Part shown: in pieces, positions 52,620 to 64,000 of the stretch
Layout of the letters: every line of letters begins with the position of its first letter
Position numbering within the stretch: the stretch's first letter is position 1
Source of the DNA: Heligmosomoides polygyrus polygyrus
Taxonomy: Eukaryota; Nematoda; Chromadorea; Rhabditida; Heligmosomidae
Assembly (NCBI GenBank): GCA_947396885.1
Contig: OX377201.1
Span: 61,964,623-62,028,622, forward strand
Direction of reading: 5' to 3'
DNA length: 64,000 nt
Made by a program: the position numbers and the translations under genes
The notes under the pieces: model-generated
Database searches by the model: none
The model's input: only the letters and a program-made list of their open reading frames with translations
What the model was told of the DNA's origin: nothing

Positions 52620-54175
52620 CGAAGTGTAATAATGCAGCAGCGCACAAGAACCAAACCTCAGACTTTCCTCGCACATGGGGAGCTTGGCCAGGCCCCATGC
52701 CGGCAGATCTATCCGCACACAACCTTTCCCGTTCGTTGCCGACCGGCTCAGGGAGGCTCAAATCCCTTACCGGGCTGTCTGCCTTATGGCTCATACTCGC
52801 TTCCGGAGAGGGATGATCGCTCCGATCTGAATGTATAAGGTTCCGGCTTCGTACCGCACCAGTACGTGACAACTTCCAACGATACTTCTGGCCCGTTGAC
52901 CAGTTCACTGACACTGCACGCCGCAGTGTGTATAAAGGTTTATCTAAAGCTACGCAACGATAGAACGGAGAGTCTGAAGCACAGACACTAGTTTCTTCAC
53001 AAAGAGGATTTGGGACCTAGACCCGCGGTGTCGGCTGCGCCCTTGAGCGATGACTCAGTTAGCGGCGACGCTAACAAACTATGCGCAGACCTTCCCCTTG
53101 GACGCAAGGTTGGCGGGGAGATGCTTGCCTCCTCTGGTTCCCAGAATCCTTTCGAACTTGGCTGTGCTGCTTGGGGGATCTGCCGGTCCGAGGGAGACTT
53201 AAGATTGGTTGACTGCCGATTACTCATCTGCTGACAGAGTAGATTGTTTCCCGACCGCTCGGGAGAAAGCACAACTGCTTGAATGGACCCTGTGCCCATG
53301 CCGGCCGGCTTATATGGAGTGAGCGCGCCCCAAGCCCCGCCCTTGGCCGCGATTGGCTGGCTCGGCGCGCTCCGTCACCCCGCCGACACTGCTCACAATC
53401 GATCGATGCCACGTCATCGGTGGCGGGCCGTCTGCCGGATCTACAGGATGAGGAGCTCACGAAACGACATAAAACGACATCAGAAACATAACAGAACAGC
53501 ACAAAACATACACCGCACAGTAGTGGGGACCCCCTGACCTAACAAAACACATTTTCATACTAATTGAGGGGAATGGATTCTGCATGTATGAGTCGCTCCC
53601 CGTCGAGGCGTACGCTTCAGACCCTTCCCTTGTTAGAGGTCGCGCGTTTGGCGAAGGAACGCGGAAACCTCCGGGCGCGCTTCTACCCTAGCCCGTCACT
53701 ATTCTTCACTTGTTGGACACGGTCTGCCTTGTAGAGCATTACACATCAAATGCTTCTACGTTTTGACGTCTTCGGGTGGGTTTTGGTTAGGGAATGACCT
53801 CAGATGTTTTGAAATTAAGCGCTGTGCATGAACTGCTTCTACAGTTCGACTTCGGTGGGGCTTTAGTTAGGGAATGACGCTAGATGTCGTCGAATAATGA
53901 TCATGTCGTCCTAACTTGAGACCTCGGCATTGTTGTTCATAACGTTCATTATCATACCGTGCCACGAGGTTTCGTTGCTATATTAATAAGGAGAATGGTA
54001 GCGTACTTCGACGGTAGAGAGAGTTAAGACATGAGGTCATCAATAAAAATGCACGTGTAGCATCTGTGGCACAAAATATCGACGGCATTAATCGTATGCG
54101 TAACAAACCTATAATCTCTATAAGAAGTTGAACCGCCATAACGTCGTCAAGCTCCAAGCTGATGATGATAATCAT
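52620..54175. other. no gene recognised; promoter-like patch at 53300-53380
   Basis: 53300-53380 combines GGCTTATATGG (TATA-like), CCCCGCCC (Sp1-like) and GATTGG (inverted CCAAT). This could be a promoter but no coding exon was found beside it. The rest holds nothing I can support. Confidence 0.35.
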
Positions 54176-54179
54176 ATAA

Positions 54180-55434
54180 TATAGAAAGCTAAAATCTGCT
54201 CTCGTTGATTATCTGGAATCTCTCTGATTCCAAAAAATCAACACGGCTTTCGAACCTCTACGTCTACTGAGACATTAATGTTGTCAACATTAAATGAATG
54301 GACCCAAGCTCTCGATGAAAGAATTGATGTAGACGTTGTATACTTTGATTTTATGAAGGCTTTCGATAAAGTTCCATTGAACAAGCTTATCTTCCGGCTT
54401 GAAAATATTGCTATCCATCCTAGAATAACTAATTGGATAAGAAACTTTATAACAAATAGAACTTTTCAAGTTAGAGTCAACGAATCGTTTTCTGAACCAC
54501 TTCCGGCTGCTAGCGGTGTCCCTCAAGGAGGTGTTCTCTCCCCAATTCTTTTCAATATTTACACATCTGAGATTCCCTATTTGATCGATCAATACGGTGT
54601 ATCCTGCAAAGTGTTTGATGATGATATAAAAATTTAGAAAAATATCGTCGATGTGGACGACCATGTTGATCTTCAATCCTTAATTAATACTATTGTGGAC
54701 TGGTCAGCAAGGTGGAACCTTCCACTATCAGGGCAAAAATCCCAAGTACTAGACCTTGGTGAGCAAGTTAACAGAAAGATCTATCACCTTGGTGAAGTTC
54801 AGCTTAGGAGTACAGCTACTTTACGTGACCTGGGATTTATTCTAGACTCTGTGTGTGTCACTCACTGTGTTTACCCCTAAGTATAAGCGTGAAATCGCTA
54901 AGCTAGAGTCTGTGCAAAACAGTTTCACAAGAAAGCTCTGGATAAGAGTACACGGCTGTGATTACACCATCGCTCCCCCCGCCGCTGAAAGGAACAAGAT
55001 CTTCAAGTTGCAGTCTCTTGCTTGCCGAAGAAGACGATACGATTTAATCATAATGTATAAGTTGATAAATGGTACTTTGGGCCTTCGCCTCCGAGATTTC
55101 TATACTGCATCACCTTCCAGCACTAGAGGTGGTCAAAGTAAGATACAAATACCGAGAGCTAGAACTGATGTAATATCGGCATTTTTTACACATCGGGCTG
55201 GCTCTGAGTTCCTAAAGTTCTCTATGAAAATCGGTGTGCCAAATTCATTGAGGCAATACAGAAGGCTTATTGACCGGTATCTCCAAGAAGCTTCTTAATG
55301 GCTTGCCGTGTTGTTGGTGTTTGTATTAGTTATCGCAATCTGCGTTTTCCTGTTCATTAACACGATCTTTTTGTCTGTTTGTTTGTTTTCGTTTTAACTG
55401 CGTGATTGTTCACGTCCAAAATAAATAAATAGTA
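54180..55434 (+). pseudogene. CR1-like LINE (family B), with deletion and mutated catalytic box
   Basis: INTAFEPLR-like lead-in near 54238, MLSTLNEWTQALDERIDVDV (54278), VYFDFMKAFDKVPLNKLIFR, ASGVPQGGVLSPILF, then FDDDIKI in place of YADD, followed by a stop (54636). RT continues to LRDLGFILDS, then about 150 bp is missing before FTPKYKREIAKLESVQNSFT (54870 on). The C-terminal block ends at 55298 and the tail AAAATAAATAAAT is at 55421-55434. Dead copy. Confidence 0.85.
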
Positions 55435-57648
55435 ATCGCGGTCGTGGTGCAATTGTTGAAATACGGTCTATAATCTATCTATATCCAGGTCCAATGCGTA
55501 AATTTGGGTTCTAGGATCATTTTCTGATTAAAACCCCACCGAAGAAGTCGAATTGAGTTCACCATAGACACAACTCTCGAGTTTTTTTCTTTTTATGCTT
55601 GTGTTGAATCACGAGCATTGCGTTGGCATGTCGTCGTGTATGTATGATAGAAGGGTAGAGGACCGCCTCAGTCAATTCCTCTTCGGAAGCCTCACGTATT
55701 CTATTTTTACGGGATGTCATGGAGGCTATTTGAATGCGTATTTGGCCGTACTTGCGTTGTCAGACGATGGGTAAGTCAGTGTTGTATCCTTCGCAGACTG
55801 GTCTGTTACCAATTCACTGACCCCAGAGATATGGAAGGCTTGGTTAGCCTGGGCGAGAAACCCGAATCAGGAACCTGGAGCCTTCTTCGATTGTGCTAAG
55901 GTTTGCGAAGTTTTACGGTTAACGATCCAACATATCGTAAATCGTGTAAATTTGCCAGAATGGCAGTAGATTTGGTAAATTGTAGCCACCCACGTCCCTA
56001 TATTAACACGCAGACCTGCTCATCTCAACCTGCCAGAAGCAGTGTTGAGGCGATTCTGGGTGGTAGTTCTGGAAAATGCGGAGATCCAGTTTTCAGTTCT
56101 TTTCTTGCTTAACCCATATCTAGCGGTGACTCCAGCCGTTCTTTCTACCATATAGTTCGTCGTTAGGTAGTTATGGGCATTTCTGTGTTTGGGAAAACTT
56201 AGTTTGTCGCGCAAATCTCTCGTCGAGTGCTTGTGACTTCCTCGGAATAGTCGAACCGTTTCCCGTAGTCTTTAAGGTTCTGACTATATCTTGCATTTTC
56301 AGATATGGTAAGTACGCCGTGTCCTTCCACGTCTTTTCGACACGAGGAAGGTATAAGCGGGAAAGAGCTGAACCAGCTGATGAGTATCGAGCCGCATTCG
56401 ACGTGCATTCTAGACTGTCGCGAAGGAGGTTCAGAAATCCGCAGCGCCAGCAGGTACTCGTTTGTTTTCTATTCTATTGTTTTCTATTCCTCCCCCCCCC
56501 CCCCTCCCCTCATTCTAATGGTGTCCGCCACTTTTGTTTAATGGCAGCGCGCCGTTTAGGCGATTGGATTCTGTTGCTGAATCGTTTCAAAAGTGTAGAA
56601 CGCGCAATTGCCGAATGAAGTTTATTATAAGGATTTTCCGAAACCAATCCGAATAGGTCTAGATGGCAGAACCAGGGATGGCGTCGCGGTGGGAGTCGAA
56701 TAGCAGGGCAGAAGCCGAGAAGAGCAAGAGCTCGAGGTCGCTGTGCGAGCTGTGCCGTAAGCCGGTGATCGGTTGGTGGCACGGTCCTCTCCCTCCTTGC
56801 CTACATGCGCGGTGGTGGTCCCTAAATAGAGACGGATGAGGAAATGGAATGTTCTGATTGGATCTACGCATGCTACTACACTACAATGCAACAGTGTTTG
56901 TGGAGACATGCAATCCCACACAGCAATGCTTAGCGCCGCCGTTTAGGGGTTCGACTGCTGCCGACAGGGACGGCTAGTGACGTCATAGTCGCGCGGTCGC
57001 CGCGTCTTGCTGCTGGGGGCGCTAGAGCGCGGAAGTGTGCACCGCCTGCCTTTGTTTGTGCTTTGTCGGCTGGTGCAAGAGAAGGAAAACAGTGGAGTGC
57101 TTCGTTTAACCTTGTAGATTGGAGAAATATTCCAACGTTTCTCAACGCTTACGAGTGGCGTGACACTTGGACTACGACAAGCGAGCTGGAGAACGGTGCT
57201 GACCAAGTGACGAGCAAGAGCAAAATTAAATAGAGGGTTACAGATTAATGTGTCATTGACCGGAAAGTGTGCAGAGAGTTTCGGAATCCGTCTTCCAAAG
57301 TCTGTAGAAATTCATTAGAGCGTCTGGTAATATTTGTAGTTTTCCTGCCGCACCTGACAATGCAGTCTACTGCAGCAAAGAATGCTCGCCAACAGCAGCG
57401 TCGAACGGTTGTAGCACGAGGGGGAATCTGTGGAAAAGGCGCACAAAAAAAAAAACGAAAAACAGCGGCTTTCTTTGTCCCCTACTTCATCATATTGCCT
57501 CTCTCACAGAATTGTTCTCCACTAGATAATGGACCTGACAGCAATTTGTGTAATTCGAATCCGTCATTTTTTCAAACCCTAGTTAAAAGGATTGTGCAAA
57601 CAATGAGATGATCCAGTATCAATTCAGAGAATATGAAGTCTCAAATTT
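55435..57648. other. no transposon recognised; CpG-rich promoter-like patch near 56940-57060
   Basis: 56940-57060 is GC-rich with a perfect CRE palindrome TGACGTCA (56978-56985) and GGGGGCGCTAGAGCGC. An ATG at 57361 opens MQSTAAKNARQQQRRTVVAR and onward, a possible first exon of a + strand gene, unproven. Other parts unclassified; poly-C run at 56492-56503. Confidence 0.35.
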
Positions 57649-57649
57649 A

Positions 57650-60010
57650 TACTTTATTATTATTATTATTATTATTATTTATTACATGGGTCAAATCCAT
57701 GTGAAGAACGATATAATTAGAAACAGTATACAACGACATCCACACGACATTGGCCAACGATCCAGACCGAAGTGTAGTAGAATGATTAGAAAGTACATGC
57801 GATAACAAACACACGGAGAATGAAGAATAGAAATGAGAACAGACCAAGAGGGACTCTGCCACAAGATCTCGTTATGTCCTAGAATTATTTATGAATCGAC
57901 TTGCATTCGTAATAAATGGCTTCAGGTTGTACGGAATAACTGAGTTTTTGGAAAGTTTTATATAATCCGAACCTGCTCTATTAACGAAAAAATTATGTCG
58001 AATAGAAGATTTTGCAGTACTTAGTGAAAGTTTCTCTCCTCCACCTCAGGTTCTAGATGGTCTCACTATGAAGAAGTCACGCTTATCAAGTCCACAGAAA
58101 CCATGGAGAATTTTGTGAACCATTACGAGGTCGTATATTCTTCGTCTGGATGAAAGTGTCTGTAGTCCGAGTTGTTTGTTTCTTACTTCACTGCTGGGAA
58201 TAGCATGGTAATCAAGGCCACATTTCCTGATAAGCAGTTTTCTAGTGAAGCTATTTTGGACTTTTTCAAGTCTAAGTATATTCTTCTTCTTAACTGGGTA
58301 AAAAATTGTTGTTCCATACTCAAGTATCGGCCTAACGTAAGTCTTATAGGCTTTGACGAGGACAGAGGGTTTTTTTTGTGGAAAGACTTCTAAAGAGATC
58401 GTGTACTACAGTCACTGCTTTGTTTGCAATTTGATCACAATGCGCGTCCGAAGTCAAATTTGCGTCGAGGAGAAATCCAAGATCTGTCGTTTGATCAGTG
58501 CTGGTAATCACATTTTCACCTAACTTGTATGTGTAGTGGGGATTTGTCCTTCCTAAATGGAGCACTTTAGTTTTTTCTTTTGACAAAGGGAGCCGCCACT
58601 CGTGGGACCAGCGATCAACAGCATCTATGGATCGCTGCAGAAGGTTTTGATCATGGATTGGTGAGCTATGGTAAATTTTCAAATCATCAGCAAAAGTTAT
58701 GCATTTCACTCCTGAGCTCGTTATTAGTGACGGTAGTTCGTGGGTATAGATATTGAATAGAATAGGGGATAGAACGCAACCTTGTGGAACGCCACTAAGA
58801 GTCGGTTGAGGTGCTGAATAATTGGAATTGACGCGTACAGTAAAAGTTCTGTGATTTAAAAACTCAACTATCCAAGAAATTATTCGAGGATGTATGCCCA
58901 CCATGGTTAATTTAGCTTTTAGTCTCTTATGACATACCCTATCGAAGGCTTTTGCAAAATCAAAATAAATCACATCAAGCCATCCTATGTTATCTATGTC
59001 ATTGGTCCAATCATTCAAGGCCTGTAGCATAGCTGTCTCAGTGGATCTTTTTTTCTGAAAACCATGTTGGTTTGAAGAGATTATGTTGTGTTGATCCAAA
59101 TGTGCAACAATTCTCTTTTTAAGAATTTTTTCGAAAAGGCGAGCGAACATAGATATGACACTAACCGGCCGATAATTTTGCGGTGTCGTAAATGGGGGCT
59201 TTTTTTTGGGTATTGGTGTAACTGTAGCGCTCTTCCATCTATGTGGAACTTCAGCTGTCATAAAACTTAAATTGTAAACGAATTCAAGAGGCTTCACAAT
59301 ACTTGCACTTACTTGTTTTACAAAGAAAAACGGTATTTCATCGGGCGTTTGAGAGTAAGACGTAGGCCACCTTGAGAGCTCTTCATATAGTTCGTCTGCA
59401 TGAAACCAAACAGAATCCTCCATGATGGGGAATGCATTGATAGGAGATGATATATTGTCGAGGTCATTATCAGTGAAAGCTTTTACGAAAGTGTCCGCTA
59501 ATAGTCGAGCTTTATCTAGGTCATTTCTGACAATGGTTCCATCTTCTGCTACTAAAACTCCAATTCTTTTCTTCTCTTGAAGTCTCGATCTCATGAATTT
59601 ATAAAAGGCTAATTTGTCTTTTGCTTCAACAATTTTCCTTTCTTGACAGCGATTGTATTTTGCAAGTTTCTTAGAAAATTTGAGATTTATACGCTTATAT
59701 TCATCCCAGCTATTAGAGGAATGGTCATTTGCTGCTTTATTCCAGGCTAAATGTCGGAGATTGAATAAATCTAGGAGATATGGTAGAAATTTACCGCAGG
59801 CTGGGACTTTCTGGACTGGGACAAACAATTGGATGGAATGTTGTAGTATAGCAAGAAATAATTCGTATTTTTCATCTACTGAGTTTGTCGTGTTTAGGGA
59901 ACTGTACCAATCTATTTCGGCCATGTGTTTTCGAATAGCGTCGTAGTCCGCGCTCATAAGGAAGGAATGCTCTCCAAGGACAGCTTGGAACTGATGTGAT
60001 ACGATAGAGA
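57650..60010 (-). mobile_element. CR1-like LINE (family B), 5' truncated, longest copy
   Basis: Minus orientation; 3' tail is (AAT)n, seen as (ATT)n at 57654-57682. Coding runs up to about 60010 and lacks the endonuclease. No TSD found. Confidence 0.85.
57880..59957 (-). pseudogene. family B ORF2: pre-RT, reverse transcriptase and C-terminus
   Basis: From 59957 a 537-codon uninterrupted frame: pre-RT region (ATPIPKKKPPFTTPQNYRPV near 59190), FEKILKKRIVAHLDQHN, STETAMLQALNDWTNDID, VIYFDFAKAFDRVCHKRLKA near 58970, LSGVPQGCVLSPILFNIYT near 58790, catalytic FADDLKIYH near 58700, and LGRTNPHYTYKL. A frameshift near 58370 (in a poly-T run, 58368-58376) interrupts before the AYKTYVRPILEYGTTIFY block at about 58300-58355, which continues with stops to about 57880. 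FADD retains both Asp residues. Confidence 0.87.
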
Positions 60011-60880
60011 ATCTGTGAAAATGTTGCCGTAAATATTAGAGGCTTTCTTCGTTCGCTATCTCATTATGTTGTTTCTTTCAAAAGATTATTATTCTCCACC
60101 TACTTGGTCAAAATCTTGTCTCCCACATTTACTCCCTGACCTCTTCTAACTTTTCCTCTGTTCTTGCTACAGTTCGCGTCTTATACCATTTTCAGAGCTA
60201 CGGTTTACATCATATTGAGTCTCATTCCACCCAAGCTTTCTTTTTGAAAACGCTCCCAGTTATTCTCTCCACCAGAAGACATCAAATCGGTACTATTGTC
60301 CTTACGATTAGTGTATCCCCACTTAATCTTGTTCAAGATAAGTCTGCTGGGGGTAATCTGCCATGGGAGGAACGAATATCCTAGTCGTTTTTGCGGAAAT
60401 GCCTTATAAGCCCGTTAAATTAAGTTCGAATTGCCCAAGGCTTTGTGAAATAGCGAGCGTGTGTTATAATTGCTCACATCCTGAATTTCATTCCGTGTCT
60501 AACGCGGAAGCATATAAAAGGCGGATCTGTAATCGAAAAGAGGATACAAAGGTGCATTAATATTCTCTGTACGTATAATAGCTGAAGGCGAGCGAATCTT
60601 GCACGCGTTCTATGGTAACCTTCCCCCCCCCCCCGCCATAGCGCTCTCTTTTCTATTTTTCCGTGTCACACAAGAATTTTTATAAGGTGCCTCCAAGTAC
60701 CATTGTGCATAGCTCCGTACTTGCGTAAAGCTTCTTTACCCATCTGAAAGGTATGGTGGAAAGGTAGTCGCAGCCAGAAATCTGGCCTTTCTGTTGCTAT
60801 CACGCAACCTCAAGCTCAGAGTTACCCTGCGGTTAATCGCGTTTTTCGCTTTACCAGCGCAATGATTTCATTCCTTTCAG
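60011..60880. other. probable host-gene intron, no firm feature
   Basis: 60173-60376 follows a good acceptor (GTTCTTGCTACAG) and is open in one frame (RVLYHFQSYGLHHIESHSTQ and onward), but its phase does not join the 60881 exon, so it is left as a candidate. Poly-C run at 60625-60635. Confidence 0.35.
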
Positions 60881-61071
60881 GATCCGCCTCCCCAAGGTGC
60901 TGTTTCGGCGTCTGGTGAACTGCTCATTGTCGCTCTCTACTTTGTCTCCGCGATTAAGCGATTCTGAAGTGAAGGTGGTGATTGTGCCAGAGCAGACTGC
61001 AGAAGCGGACACTTCATGTGCGCTTTCAAACGCCCTTCGAAAGGCCAACATTTGTTACCGAGTTCTCGAAG
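60881..61071 (+). CDS. single exon of an unidentified host gene
   Basis: Acceptor CATTCCTTTCAG ends at 60880 and donor GTTAGT starts at 61072. The 191-base exon is open in one frame over its full length (63 codons plus one base at each end): IRLPKVLFRRLVNCSLSTLS, then DSEVKVVIVPEQTAEADTSC, then ALRKANICYRVLE. The second half has a strand-helix-strand look (VKVVIVPE, an Ala-rich helix, ICYRVL) reminiscent of class II tRNA-synthetase anticodon-binding domains, but I do not recognise the protein. Its neighbours would lie outside the LINE copies on each side. LINEs at 57650-60010 and 61095-64000 would be intronic. Confidence 0.5.
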
Positions 61072-61094
61072 GTTAGTTTTTCAGAAGAAAAAAA

Positions 61095-64000
61095 TGTATA
61101 TATATTGATTTATTGATTTATTGCACATGTTTGTGCGCTATACAAGAAAAGGAATGTAATCGAAGAAAAACATAACATTTAACGAACTTGAGTGTTTCTC
61201 AATTCCATGTTTGTCACTAAAGCAAAATTCAATGAATCGTAACGTCGCAACAAAACAAGCTCTCAATTGCAAAAATGGAATGCAGAGACTTTGGAGGAGA
61301 GATTATGATAAGGATATTGAGATAAGGATGATGAGTTGTAACGTGTTAATGCTTCTGTGCCGATACCATATCTGAAACAGTACATAATTAAGCTTGAGAA
61401 AAAGGTGAACAATGAAGAGAGTAAAGAGATTTTCTGTTGCGAGTTACGATTCTTATTGTTTGTGAAGTGATGGAACGAGAAACACCATACAACAATCAAG
61501 CTAGAAGCTACGTAATTGAGGTGTTTGTCATGCTTTCTCCTCTCATATGAAATTCGGAGCTTTATTCTTCGTTTTCGAATGGCAGTCATGACCATGAACA
61601 AATAGTGTGCGAGACGAGAGCAGCAAGCGTGGTGTCTGTAAGAGTCTAATTGTTAACAAAAATGCTCGATTCTAAGTAAGTGCGGAAGATCTAACCTCAT
61701 TAAATTGCGCCTAAAAGTGATCACTGATCTCGCCTGGAACAGTTCAGCTGGTGGAAGGCTTACACGTCTTGCGCATCGGTAGAAAAACGAATTGAAAACA
61801 GTAGAAAAATGTTTTTTATGGATTCTATTATAATGGATATTGAAGTTGTTCATTCTATGGCTAGCTCGAAATATCCAATATTTGCTTGCAGACAGCTTAA
61901 CCTCTCTTTTTAGAATGCGATAGCAAAGCGATAGATCGGCCAGTAATCTTCTACAGACTAGGCAACGTAAGAAAAATAATTGCAAGCGCTCTTTGTAGTT
62001 TGGCAGTGCAGAAGGATCAGAACATTCGGTGAATCGGTACCATAAAATTCGGGTAAAGAGTTTTTGTACTTGTTCAACTTTCAAAACATCTTTTTTGAGA
62101 ACAGGGGACCAAGCATACATGCCATACTCAACATGAGGCAATACATACGCCTTATAGAGTCGTAATAATAATGGCACATCTGAACATTTGATATTGCGGA
62201 AAATCATGAATATGGCTCTAGATGCCTTTTTTGTTACACAATCGATATGCTTAGAAAACTTGAGATCGGCATCAAATGTTATTCCCAGGTCTTTGACAAT
62301 ATTACTTCTCAACATAGCAACGCCGTTGACGTAGAAATCCAAGGAGCAGAGCTACCAATATGCATCACCATACTTTTGCTTACGTTGAGTGGGAGGTTCC
62401 ATTGATTAGTCCATACGTTTAATATTTCAACTGCATTGACAAGGGCTTCATGCACCTCTGACCTGTTTAAGCTGTCATAAGTAGCATAGATTTTTACGTC
62501 GTCAGCAAAAGCCTTGACACTAATAACAGAATGGAACATGAGGGCTTTTGGCAAATCATGAGTGTACATTAAAAAAAGAAGTGGTGATAAAACAGCCCCT
62601 TGAGGTACTCCGCTAGAGCATCTGTAATTTCTCGAAAACGAATGTCTTACTTTAACTGTCATAAATCTGTCACGTAAGTAGGATCTAAACCACTCTAACA
62701 GTTTACCACGTATGCCAGCAAATCTAAGTTTTTCTATCAACTTACTATGGCATACCTTATTAAACGCCTTAGAAAAATCGAGGTATAAGATTTCTACTGA
62801 CTTGCCATTGTTAATAGCTTTGCTCCAATCATAAACGGAATCAAATATATTAGTAGTGGTAGAAGCACCAGATAAGAAGCCGTGTTGTTCGCGAGGAATG
62901 AAGGAGATTCTGTTCAACCAGGCTACAAGTTTGTCTCTTATTAATCTTTCCATCACCTTTACTGGAGCAGGCGTCAGACTTATCGGCCGAAAGTTACTAA
63001 GATCATTGTTCTTCGATGATTTTGGAATAGCTCTAACAATGGCATGTTTCCATAACTGTGGAACTTCTCCTAAGAGGAGGGAAAGATTAAACAGATGCGC
63101 TAGCGGTTTGCATAGAGAAAGGTAGCATTGGCGGTACAATATTTGCGGAAGACCATCGTAGGGTTCACTTATTGATGGTTGAAGTCTTTTTAGTACGGCA
63201 GACACCTCATCAGGATAAAAGTACAATTCGCTGAGTAATTCTCGACCATAACTGTTTAGTCCCAGTTGAGATTCACTGGAAGGACAGTCGGCATTAAAGA
63301 CACTAGCAAAATACTGCGCAAGTGCTTCAGCTTTCTCGTTGTCATCAATATAGCGATTACCCATATGATCAATTAAAGTAGATAACGATGCATCAGGTTT
63401 CACTTTTTTCCGCAGATACTGGTAAAATAGATTAAAAGGTGCTTTCTTTGATATGCGGCGCTCGTAATTAGCAAGAAATTTTTTTAGATGATAGTGCAGG
63501 TCGGTGCAAACTTTTCTATAAAGTTGATTGGAAAGTGGATTAGGCAGTTGTAGGTAAAGCCTTGTCTTTTGGTGCAATAAATTTGTGATATGAAGTGGAT
63601 AGGTGATGCGCGAGCATTTTGGAACTTTGAAAGGAACAAACAAGGCAAGTGCATTATAAAGGGTTAGGCAGAAACGCTGATAAACACCATTTACAGAAGA
63701 GTACTGATCAAATAGATTGAGCCAATTAATATTGAACAGATATTGATTCAGTGCAGAAAAGTCTGTTCTTGAAAAATCCGGCACGGGAAAACTTTTCATT
63801 CGACCAAAGGTCGAGGTGATTTCGAATTTTACGATTGCATGATCAGATGTTGCTAGTGGTGGAAGTGAGCTTACATTACAAACGTTGTGGGTGGGTGAGA
63901 GAACGACATCAAAAATTTTGTTGTTGTGTGTGGGATTCTTTACAAACTGCGTGAAATCTGAATTCCGAAAAAAGTCGAGGAAGGTCCTAGCACTTGAATT
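61095..64000 (-). mobile_element. CR1-like LINE (family A), continues past right edge
   Basis: Minus orientation; the 3' tail of AATAAATCAATAAATC-type repeats is at 61100-61125 and about 530 bp of 3' UTR follow to the ORF2 stop at 61653. Same family as the intact copy at 24182-28805. The 5' end is outside the window. Confidence 0.86.
61653..64000 (-). pseudogene. family A ORF2, one frameshift, 5' end outside window
   Basis: Open from the right edge: end of endonuclease (FVKNPTHNNKIFDVVLSP; catalytic SDH near 63843), VPDFSRTDFSALN, then NFRPISLTPAPVKVMERLIR near 62990, LYLDFSKAFNKVCHSKLIEK near 62790, SSGVPQGAVLSPLLFLMYT near 62610, and catalytic FADDVKIYA near 62500. A single-base frameshift near 62335 breaks the frame; it resumes as LDFYVNGVAMLRSNIVKDLG and continues through thumb and C-terminus (SLPPAELFQARS) to 61653. 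With only one lesion visible this is a fairly young copy. Confidence 0.87.

Noticed and set aside
58172..58393. 73-codon plus-strand frame
   Set aside because: Antisense to the family B LINE block AYKTYVRPILEYG.
60173..60376. candidate exon with an ACT-domain-like GLHHIES string
   Set aside because: Only a few residues resemble ACT domains, the following residues do not, and the phase does not fit the 60881 exon.
1..64000. tRNA, rRNA or spliced-leader RNA genes
   Set aside because: I looked for A/B boxes, rRNA core motifs and SL1-like sequence and found none beyond a weak SINE-like match at 3390-3515.

Overview
The window looks like nuclear DNA of a strongylid nematode, most likely a hookworm (Ancylostoma or a close relative). 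The evidence is: small introns (57-69 bp) with TTTTAG/TTTCAG-type acceptors beside giant introns; RTE, CR1-type and Penelope-type retroelements; a mariner whose transposase resembles the hookworm 'bandit'/Hsmar1 group; AT-rich tracts; and many poly-G/poly-C runs. The genus is an inference. The exons and element boundaries below were read by hand from splice sites, reading phase, terminal repeats and target-site duplications (TSDs).

Host genes. The main cellular gene is a ONECUT-class (CUT domain plus homeodomain) transcription factor on the + strand. It enters from the left edge and ends near 16055. Eight exons (1-27, 97-211, 269-338, 407-502, 563-642, 891-1030, 6349-6449, 15768-16055) join in phase with no stop. 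The homeodomain is split by a 9.3-kb intron full of transposons. A second, unidentified gene is suggested by one well-formed exon at 60881-61071.

Layout. 1-16.1 kb is the ONECUT gene. Its introns hold a MITE (4688-4840), two inverted Penelope-like copies (6727-9283) of which one carries a piggyBac-type insertion (8364-9000), an old mariner broken by a Penelope fragment (9.9-10.9 kb), and a palindromic MITE (15.1-15.3 kb). 16.9-18.9 kb is a degenerate CR1-like LINE. 18.9-30.8 kb is an AT-rich Penelope-like element on the minus strand. Its order (GIY-YIG C-terminal signature first, reverse transcriptase afterwards) is that of the permuted Naiad-type clade. It is split by an RTE (19449-22625, 17-bp TSD), a full-length CR1-like LINE with intact ORFs (24182-28805, 8-bp TSD) and a minisatellite-bearing Helitron (29007-30274, A|T insertion). 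Removing each insertion on paper restores an open Penelope frame.

34.5-38.7 kb is a second Helitron containing a CR1-like LINE and a bandit-like mariner. 38.8-44.3 kb is a second RTE family on the minus strand, split by a third Helitron (39588-41910). 45-64 kb holds further CR1-like fragments, a nested pair of TWA-TSD MITEs (49.8-50.9 kb), a 1.4-kb inverted-repeat element with a MITE inside (51.2-52.6 kb), and a partial CR1-like LINE leaving at the right edge.

How the parts relate. Apart from the host exons, nearly everything is mobile DNA stacked in layers, and insertion order can be read. The long CR1 ORF2 is the only retroelement ORF seen intact. RTE, Penelope and mariner copies carry stops, frameshifts or deletions. 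Non-autonomous Helitrons, MITEs and the piggyBac derivative would depend on proteins encoded elsewhere.
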